10,491 nucleotides of DNA from JBARCX01 sp049794535 (GTDB lineage Bacteria > Pseudomonadota > Gammaproteobacteria > Xanthomonadales > Rhodanobacteraceae). The stretch covers positions 1-10,491 of the forward strand of contig JBARCX010000021.1 of assembly GCA_049794535.1 (NCBI GenBank), given 5' to 3'. The notes beneath the pieces were generated by a model, which saw only the letters and a list, made by a program, of their open reading frames with translations, searched no databases and was not told the origin of the DNA. Of this stretch, positions 7,701-10,491 are shown one piece after another. A program made the position numbers and the translations under genes. The first letter of the stretch is position 1. Every line of letters starts with the position of its first letter.

Positions 7701-9478
7701 CGGGTCAAGGCGCGATCGCACTGGGTTACAACAACACGGCCAACGGTCAGGGTGCGGTGGCGCAAGGCAGTGGCAACACGGCCACCGGTCAGGGCTCGGT
7801 AGCGTTGGGTAATGCATCCAGTGCATCGGCGTCCGGTTCACTCGCGATGGGTGACACCGCGAACGCTGCTGCTGCGGATGGCGTAGCGCTGGGTTCCGGT
7901 GCCATCGCCAATAACGCGAACGATGTGGCATTGGGTTCGGGTTCGACAACAGCCGCGCCGCATACCGGTACGTTTGCCGAGTACGGTGGTACCGCTGCGG
8001 CAACGTCACCTGCTTCGGTGGTGTCGATTGGTGCATCGGGTTCCGAGCGGCAATTGCAGAACCTTGCCGCCGGTGTGATCTCGGATACATCAACCGATGC
8101 GATCAACGGATCACAACTGTTTAGCGTGGTGACCGGTGTCAATAATCTGGGTACATCTGTTGCGAATATGTTTGGTGGTACCAGTAGCTATAACCCGGTC
8201 ACCGGTATGGTTACCGGCGGCTTCAGTTACGCCGGTGGTAGCTACAGCAGCGTGCAGAATGTGTTCGATGCCATCACCGGCGGTAGCAGCACGCCAGGTA
8301 TCAAATACTTCCATGCCAATTCCACGGGGCCTGATTCACAGGCCAGTGGCACGGACAGCATTGCGGTGGGACCGTCGGCCGTATCGAGCGGTGCAAACAG
8401 TATCGCGATCGGAAATGGCGCGACATCATCCAATGCCAATTCGGTCGCGATAGGTGCGGGTTCGACCACGTCGGTCGGTGCACAGTCGGGCTACACCGGT
8501 GCCTATATGCCGGCCGGTAGTAGTAACTCGGTCGGCGAAGTATCGGTGGGATCGTCTGGCAATAATCGTCAAATCACCAACGTGGCCGATGGATCGGCGC
8601 CCAACGACGCAGTTAATGTCGAGCAGCTGCAGGCAGGTGTAAACAATGCCGTCACTACGGCAAACAACTACACCAATACGCAGATCGCCAATGTCAGCAA
8701 CACGATTAACGGTGCTGGCGAATTCAAATCGAATGCGACGGGTGCACGTAGCGCGTTGCCGACTGCATCGGGCAACGACTCGGCCGCCGGTGGTGCCGGT
8801 GCGATTGCATCGGGCACCAACAGTACCGCGATAGGCAACAACAGCTCAGCGACGGCAACTAATTCGGTAGCCTTGGGGCAGGGCTCAACGGCGGATCGCG
8901 CTAATACGGTGTCGGTCGGTTCGGCTGGCAACATGCGGCAAGTGGTCGATGTTGCTGCGGGTACGCAGACCACGGATGCGGTGAATGTGGGTCAGCTCGA
9001 TGCAGTGCAGGCGGGTAGCGTGCAGTACGACACGAATGCCGACGGCAGCGTCAATAACAGCAGCGTGACATTAGGTAATGGTGGTGGACCGACCACGATT
9101 CACAATGTGGCAGCGGGCATTCTTCCGGGTGATGCCGTGAACGTGGGCCAGTTGAATCAGGGCATCACAACGGCGGAGAACTGGTCGAAGAATTACACCA
9201 ACCAGCAGATCCAGGCGGTCAACAACAACCTCAACCAGATTGGCAACCGTGCCAATGCCGGTATTGCCTCCGCGATGGCTGCAGCGAGCCTGCCGTCAGC
9301 CTATCAACCGAATCAGAGTTCGGCCTCAGTAGCACTCGGAAGCTTTCATGGCGAAGCCGGCATCGCTATCGGCTTGTCGACAATTTCCGAGAGCGGTCGC
9401 TGGGTCTACAAGGTCAACGCAGCTGACGACTCGCGTGGCGATGCCAGTGTCGGCGTGGGTGCGGGAATGGTTTGGTAG
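1544..9478 (+). CDS. Giant trimeric autotransporter adhesin (YadA/type Vc family)
   Basis: This is a surface adhesin of about 2644 residues. Such proteins are secreted through their own trimeric C-terminal beta-barrel and project as a fibre that binds host or environmental surfaces or other cells. In order, the sequence shows: an extended signal peptide (residues 1-71); a first YadA-like head of repeating G-x-x-A-x-A-x-G turns; then alternating necks (DAINGSQL/DAVNGSEL), FGG stalk modules, HANS connectors (YFHANS at 3089, 4070, 5210, 6215, 7436 and 8306) and further heads; a C-terminal stalk; and the YadA anchor with a terminal Trp. Two cysteines (95 and 114) lie at the tip, and I find no others after the signal peptide. 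The start is ATG 1544 because of its ribosome binding site and the canonical MNKIY beginning; an open frame continues 96 bp upstream to TTG 1448. The family assignment is very secure. The ligand cannot be told from sequence. Confidence 0.97.
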   Translation: MNKIYSKVWNKSLGQLVVASELASLQRGGASDRTIMLEDRYALSHSGISLRPLVAALLLICGLVSSHTAHAQYAAGGGAATGATSIAISSAPGGCGAGFAATASGTGAIAFGGCATNAASQTLASGSNAISIGIGAQATNTAAFAFGQGSQASGTFSTAFGSAAQASGANATAIGSTSANPANSIPVRASGSGATAIGANSTAGANAAGANSVAIGAQSNAYNSASFALGLSAVAGVSGSGTVVNDMALGNGAQATGGNSIAEGTGAIANAAGAVAIGQTATATGGKAVSIGSGNTANGDGAVAIGDPNSATGTGAVAMGNANTANGQGAVALGNTNSAIGQGSVALGNASTVAVAGGLAMGDTASAKAAAGVSLGSNSVANNANDVALGAGSTTAAPHTGTTAQYGGTAAGIAKASSGVLSIGAGGTERQLQNLAAGVISGTSTDAINGSQLFSVVTGVNNLGTSVANAFGGTSSYNVATGAVTGGFSYAGGTYTSVQSVFNAITGSSATPGIKYFHANSILADSAATGLNSVAIGPLATAAAGNAIALGNTANASVAGAIAIGGSAAATSANSIAQGTSAAASAANAIALGNTAIANAAGAVAIGQTSTAEGGQAVSIGVGNTANGNGAVAMGDPSSAIGTGAVALGNTNTANGQGAVALGNNNSAAGQGSVALGNDSNALAAGALAMGDTAKANVADGVALGSGATVTNPDDVALGAGSTAATPHSGVFAEYGGTAAAASPASVVSLGALGTERQLQNVAAGVISGTSTDGINGSQLFSVVTGVNNLGTSVANVFGGTSSYNPATGVVTGGFSYAGNSYSSVQNVFNAIGGTGGTAGIKYFHANSTLADSNAAGANSIAVGPVANAYGNDSIAQGLDAVAGVSGAPTTANDIAVGNGAQATGGNSVALGASANASTVSSIAIGNGAAASGAHGGSVAIGSIADASGIGAISISNVGSFASSAIVSGTDAVGIGNGISAAGEASIAFGPAASTTAGGSYGLAFGDNAASSAAQGIAIGRQASASTANSIALGSYSSATRGALTGYTGYAVGTSNSGGELNIADNGTGRQITGVAAGSQATDAVNVSQLNQIGQDAATSLGGGATLNATTGVYTPPSYSINSISTTGANTGSTANANVGAALSALNTDAVNTAAIAVKYNSVGGNLITLGATGGTGATGTVKITNLTPATLSATSTDAVNGSQLFATNSTLNNITGGGGIKYFHANSTLADSSATGTNSVAIGPVSSATATDTVAMGDSAIANQAGAVAIGGTAAATGNNSIAQGEDATASAVGAIAVGNMSQASAAGALAVGNTAEALGTNSIAQGRSAEASAADAIALGTGATANAVGAIAMGDFATATGGSAVSIGVGNTASGNGAVALGDPNSATGTGAVAMGNSNTANGQGAVALGSTNSATGQGSVALGNASTAAAAGGVAMGDTANAAAADGVALGSGAVANNANDVALGSNSTTAAAVATTGATINGTAYTFAGTTPKSTVSVGAVGSERTITNVAAGQVSATSTDAVNGSELYATNSAVNSIGTTVNNITTGGAGIEYFHANSTLPDSSAVGTNSIAVGPNAVSNGAGSIAMGNGAAAGAIGSSIAIGQSASANAGTAAGSAVAIGQGNQATGDGAVSIGDPNNATGQGAIALGYNNTANGQGAVAQGSGNTATGQGSVALGNASSASAAGSLAMGDTANAAAADGVALGSGAVANNANDVALGSNSTTAAAVATTGTTINGTAYTFAGTTPTSTVSVGAVGSERTITNVAAGQISATSTDAVNGSELYATNSAVNSIGTTVNNITSGKVGPFVSDNSVTSTQPVSSGANASAGGFGASATGAASTVLGNQATDNGVADSTVLGQGASIASGLSGSNVALGQSSTVIAAAVQTASATVGGTVYNFAGATPAGVVSVGSAGNERQVTNVAAGQISATSTDAVNGSELYATNTALNNITTGGAGIEYFHANSTLPDSSAVGTNSIAVGPNAVSNGSGSIAMGNGAAAGATGSSIAIGQSASANAGTAAGSAVAIGQGNQATGDGAVSIGDPNSATGQGAIALGYNNTANGQGAVAQGSGNTATGQGSVALGNASSASASGSLAMGDTANAAAADGVALGSGAIANNANDVALGSGSTTAAPHTGTFAEYGGTAAATSPASVVSIGASGSERQLQNLAAGVISDTSTDAINGSQLFSVVTGVNNLGTSVANMFGGTSSYNPVTGMVTGGFSYAGGSYSSVQNVFDAITGGSSTPGIKYFHANSTGPDSQASGTDSIAVGPSAVSSGANSIAIGNGATSSNANSVAIGAGSTTSVGAQSGYTGAYMPAGSSNSVGEVSVGSSGNNRQITNVADGSAPNDAVNVEQLQAGVNNAVTTANNYTNTQIANVSNTINGAGEFKSNATGARSALPTASGNDSAAGGAGAIASGTNSTAIGNNSSATATNSVALGQGSTADRANTVSVGSAGNMRQVVDVAAGTQTTDAVNVGQLDAVQAGSVQYDTNADGSVNNSSVTLGNGGGPTTIHNVAAGILPGDAVNVGQLNQGITTAENWSKNYTNQQIQAVNNNLNQIGNRANAGIASAMAAASLPSAYQPNQSSASVALGSFHGEAGIAIGLSTISESGRWVYKVNAADDSRGDASVGVGAGMVW
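1757..2842 (+). other. Head 1: N-terminal YadA-like head with tip cysteines
   Basis: About 362 residues of left-handed beta-roll repeats of the SVAIGxxAxATG type, the longest head in the protein. Cys95 (TGT 1826) and Cys114 (TGC 1883) sit in the first two turns, in GGC contexts. They could make a disulfide within or between chains at the fibre tip. The head ends with GTERQLQ just before the first neck. Confidence 0.85.
2423..2599 (+). repeat. Conserved 59-residue head block, copy 1
   Basis: First of five copies of a 59-residue stretch containing GDPNSATG, NTANGQGAVA and GQGSVALGN. It lies in the C-terminal half of head 1. All copies are the same length. Confidence 0.85.
2843..3106 (+). repeat. 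Neck + FGG stalk + HANS module, copy 1
   Basis: An 88-codon module: neck (NLAAGVISGTSTDAINGSQL), short helix, FGG domain (FGG codons at 2954-2962, TSSYN...GGFSYAG) and the HANS connector YFHANS (3089-3106) leading into the next head. It recurs at 3824-4087 and 8060-8323 at exactly the same length. The neck and HANS motifs are the known adaptors between beta-roll heads and coiled-coil stalks in this family. Confidence 0.85.
3404..3580 (+). repeat. Conserved 59-residue head block, copy 2
   Basis: Lies in head 2, exactly 981 bp after copy 1. The protein is closely conserved (GDPSSAIG replaces GDPNSATG), but many third-codon positions differ from copy 1. Confidence 0.85.
3824..4087 (+). repeat. 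Neck + FGG stalk + HANS module, copy 2
   Basis: 981 bp after copy 1, with no indels. The neck has Gly in place of the usual Ala (DGINGSQL), a small departure from the family's DA[IV]N consensus. It leads through YFHANS (4070-4087) into head 3, which lacks the 59-residue block and has its own pattern (4088-4762). Confidence 0.85.
4763..5227 (+). other. Neck + LGGG stalk + neck + HANS, divergent stalk segment
   Basis: Begins with a neck of the DAVNVSQL type, then an LGGG domain (LGGGATLNATTGVY, related to FGG) followed by a segment with KYNSVGGNLITLG, a second neck (DAVNGSQL, 5099-5158) and YFHANS (5210-5227). It is the only stalk of this composition in the protein, and it divides the FGG-containing N-terminal half from the more repetitive C-terminal half. 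Confidence 0.75.
5657..5833 (+). repeat. Conserved 59-residue head block, copy 3
   Basis: Lies in head 4. At protein level it is closest to copy 1 (GDPNSATGTGAVAMGN is shared), although the copies are 3234 bp apart. Confidence 0.85.
5888..6196 (+). repeat. Segmental duplication II, copy 1
   Basis: 309 bp matching 6656-6964 without gaps at an offset of 768 bp; by hand count about 25 differences (about 92% identical). It covers the end of head 4, a beta insert (TINGTAYTFAGTTP) and the neck DAVNGSELYATN. Confidence 0.85.
6181..6717 (+). repeat. Segmental duplication I, copy 1
   Basis: 537 bp matching 7402-7938 without gaps at an offset of 1221 bp (407 codons). A hand count gives 24 differences (about 95.5% identical); in 6361-6660 there are only 6 in 300. 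It covers the end of a stalk, YFHANS (6215) and most of head 5. Confidence 0.9.
6425..6601 (+). repeat. Conserved 59-residue head block, copy 4
   Basis: Lies in head 5, 768 bp after copy 3. This subtype has GNQATGDG and GYNNTANGQGAVAQGSGN and is shared only with copy 5. Confidence 0.85.
6656..6964 (+). repeat. Segmental duplication II, copy 2
   Basis: Partner of 5888-6196. It overlaps the end of segmental duplication I (6181-6717), so the region is a staggered series of copies and not a simple tandem array. Confidence 0.85.
6974..7075 (+). other. Non-HANS head connector, copy 1
   Basis: After the neck and short helix at 6847-6965 there is no HANS motif. The chain instead runs GPFVSDNS...QPVSSG...AGGFGASATG into a short head (to about 7320). 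The same pattern (F, then P-x-x-S/T-x-G, then AGGxGAxAxG) recurs at 8717-8810, so this appears to be a second kind of stalk-to-head adaptor. Confidence 0.6.
7402..7938 (+). repeat. Segmental duplication I, copy 2
   Basis: Partner of 6181-6717. Similarity stops around 7938 where the coding switches from the NSTTAAAV type of head end to the GSTTAAPHTG type used before the FGG modules, suggesting a recombination joint between two ancestral modules. Confidence 0.9.
7646..7822 (+). repeat. Conserved 59-residue head block, copy 5
   Basis: Lies in head 7, inside segmental duplication I. It differs from copy 4 by one residue (GDPNSATG for GDPNNATG). Confidence 0.85.
8060..8323 (+). repeat. Neck + FGG stalk + HANS module, copy 3
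   Basis: Third 264-bp copy, more than 4 kb after copy 2, still with no indels. It has GVISDTSTDAINGSQL in the neck and YFHANS at 8306-8323, and leads into a short head (8324-8578). Confidence 0.85.
8579..9238 (+). other. C-terminal stalk of the adhesin
   Basis: Contains a neck (DAVNVEQL), a helical segment, a second non-HANS connector (GEFKS to GAIASG, 8717-8810), a very small head, two further HIM/neck motifs (DAVNVGQL, near 8990 and 9140) and a closing coiled-coil segment rich in Asn, Gln and Ala that enters the anchor. Confidence 0.75.
9239..9475 (+). other. YadA C-terminal membrane anchor
   Basis: 79 residues: a helix (IGNRANAGIASAMAAASLP) followed by four amphipathic beta strands (SASVALGSFHGEAGIAIG, a GRWVYKVNA strand and DASVGVGAGMVW). 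Three copies together form the 12-stranded outer-membrane barrel. The C-terminal residue is Trp, an acceptable aromatic end for recognition by the Bam complex. The anchor is complete, so the adhesin is probably functional. Confidence 0.93.
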
Positions 9479-9480
9479 TG

Positions 9481-9518
9481 CCTGATGATCCCGGCCGTCG
9501 AAAGGCGGCCGGGTCAGG
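9481..9518 (+). terminator. Strong hairpin between adhesin and lipoprotein genes
   Basis: CCCGGCCGTC (9490-9499) pairs with GGCGGCCGGG (9504-9513) across a GAAA tetraloop, with one G-T wobble. An outer CCTGA/TCAGG helix (9481-9485 with 9514-9518) extends it across a four-base bulge. It starts two bases after the adhesin stop. No real T-run follows, only GATTTG, so it may be a partial terminator, an RNA-processing site or a stabiliser of the adhesin mRNA and not an efficient intrinsic terminator. Confidence 0.5.
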
Positions 9519-9576
9519 CCCGATTTGCTCGGTGAGGCAACGATTCGCCGACGCGATGATCCACCCTCTCTACGTG

Positions 9577-9580
9577 AGGA
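9577..9580 (+). promoter_or_regulatory. Ribosome binding site of the lipoprotein gene
   Basis: AGGA, within GTGAGGA, lies eight bases before ATG 9589. It supports that start over TTG 9472, which would overlap the adhesin stop and bury the lipoprotein signal peptide. Confidence 0.65.
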
Positions 9581-9588
9581 TTCACATC

Positions 9589-10401
9589 ATGAATGCGGCA
9601 ATGTCGAAATGGATGGTTGCAACAGCCCTATGCGTCGTGGCTTCAGCACTTGCAGGTTGTGGAACGGTTAGCCGGCATGTCGCTAAAGACGGCAGTGGCG
9701 CGGAGTCGATCGTGTTTCCAGATGCCAAGGCGGCACGACCTAAGGACGGAACCTTTCCGAGCCTGGATAACCTGCGCCTGATCGGATCTGGAATGACCAA
9801 GGCGCAAATTCAAAGCCTGATCGGCCCACCACATTTCAACGAAGGTGTATGGGGTGTGCGTGAATGGGATTACCTGTTCAATTTCCGCAAGGACCATGAG
9901 GTGGTCGCTTGCCAGTACAAGGTGCTGTTCGATACGGACAAGATCGCGCGCAGTTTCTATTGGTCGCCGGCAAGTTGCGCCGCGATGCTCGAGCAGGCGA
10001 AGCCAGTAGTTATCGCCCCATCGCCCATGAAGCCTGTGCGTTTATCGGCAGATGCCTTGTTCGATTTCAATAGCAGCCACCTGAAACCTGCAGGACGCGA
10101 TCGTTTGGCCGAATTGCTTCAGCAACTGCGTTCGGCGAGCCAGGTGCAGGATCTGCGTGTGATCGGTTACACCGACCGCATCGGTAGTGATAGTTACAAC
10201 CTGCTGTTGTCACGGCGACGTGCAGAGGCTGCGAGTGACTACCTGATAGGGCATGGCATCAGTGCTTCGGACATTAAAGTCGAGGGTCGTGGCAAGGTCG
10301 ATCCGGTAAAGGAGTGCCCGGATAGTGAGTCACGTAAAGATCTGATCGCATGTCTCGCCCCGAACCGACGTGTCGAAATATCAGGCTTCGCCAAGCCATA
10401 G
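9589..10401 (+). CDS. Outer-membrane lipoprotein with BamE-like and OmpA C-terminal domains
   Basis: 270 residues. The N-terminus is a lipoprotein signal (MNAAMSKW..., hydrophobic core, LAGC with lipidated Cys24); residue +2 is Gly, so sorting to the outer membrane is expected. Residues about 61-125 (LRLIGSGMTKAQIQSLIGPP...WDYLFNF) resemble the BamE/SmpA fold. Residues about 152-268 are an OmpA-type peptidoglycan-binding domain: ALFDFNS, GYTDRIGSDSYN, LSRRRA and PNRRVEI. Asp196 and Arg211 are 15 apart, like the Asp/Arg pair known to hold diaminopimelate in Acinetobacter OmpA. Cys243 and Cys255 could form the loop disulfide common in this domain. The gene follows the adhesin by 110 bp in the same direction and may share its transcript. 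The role as an adhesin partner is inferred from position; the domain calls are firmer for OmpA than for BamE. Confidence 0.9.
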   Translation: MNAAMSKWMVATALCVVASALAGCGTVSRHVAKDGSGAESIVFPDAKAARPKDGTFPSLDNLRLIGSGMTKAQIQSLIGPPHFNEGVWGVREWDYLFNFRKDHEVVACQYKVLFDTDKIARSFYWSPASCAAMLEQAKPVVIAPSPMKPVRLSADALFDFNSSHLKPAGRDRLAELLQQLRSASQVQDLRVIGYTDRIGSDSYNLLLSRRRAEAASDYLIGHGISASDIKVEGRGKVDPVKECPDSESRKDLIACLAPNRRVEISGFAKP

Positions 10402-10430
10402 CTTTGCCGAGCCCTAAGTGAAGTCGGCCC

Positions 10431-10469
10431 TGATCGGCACCGTGGTGCCCCTGCCAATCCCTCCGATCA
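10431..10469 (+). terminator. Weak hairpin after the lipoprotein gene
   Basis: TGATCGG (10431-10437) and CCGATCA (10463-10469) are perfectly complementary. Inside is a competing palindrome GGCACC-GT-GGTGCC (10436-10449). It begins 29 bases after the lipoprotein stop. No T-run follows, so termination is uncertain. The remaining bases to the window end hold no recognisable gene. Confidence 0.25.
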
Positions 10470-10491
10470 CGTGAGCTTCGCCCCCTTCGAC

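Noticed and set aside
1757..9238. CRISPR-like or phase-variable simple repeats in the adhesin
   Set aside because: The repetition is codon-level head motifs without identical spaced repeats. I saw no homopolymer or short tandem tract typical of slipped-strand phase variation.
9472..9588. Longer start (TTG 9472) for the lipoprotein
   Set aside because: It would overlap the adhesin stop, run through the hairpin and put 39 polar residues before a normal lipoprotein signal. ATG 9589 has the better ribosome binding site.

Overview
The window looks like part of the chromosome of a GC-rich Gram-negative proteobacterium. The imperfect repeat at its left end (a palindromic TTTCTTTG...CAAAGAAA core followed by GTGACTCG and GGGGTTCGAAACGCCCGCTGCG) resembles a dispersed intergenic repeat that I associate with Xanthomonadaceae and Rhodanobacteraceae (Lysobacterales). 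That taxonomic guess comes from memory of such repeats, not from a search, and Burkholderiales remain possible. There are two convincing genes, both on the + strand.

Positions 1-335 hold two copies of a ~130 bp direct repeat (offset 197 bp, no gaps). Positions 336-1543 are mostly non-coding. They contain a 9-bp inverted repeat with a 22-nt loop (807-846), four AAGGAT motifs (876-940), two weak small ORFs with reasonable ribosome binding sites (975-1169 and 1294-1398), and an AT-rich stretch just before the main gene (1391-1447) that is the likeliest promoter area.

Positions 1544-9478 encode one giant trimeric autotransporter adhesin (YadA/type Vc family) of about 2644 residues. It has an extended signal peptide, several YadA-like heads of G-x-x-A-x-A-x-G repeats separated by necks, three identical-length FGG stalk modules and one LGGG stalk module, six HANS connectors, a C-terminal stalk and a YadA membrane anchor ending in Trp. 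The gene has grown by internal duplication: one ~540 bp segment is present twice at about 95.5% identity, while older copies of the same protein modules differ at many silent positions.

Positions 9589-10401 encode a 270-residue outer-membrane lipoprotein with a BamE/SmpA-like segment followed by an OmpA-type peptidoglycan-binding domain. It follows the adhesin by 110 bp, with a strong GAAA-capped hairpin in the gap. The simplest reading is a two-gene surface module: a long trimeric fibre plus a lipoprotein that may help its assembly or tie the outer membrane to the cell wall. I see no mobile-element genes, CRISPR array, tRNA or rRNA.
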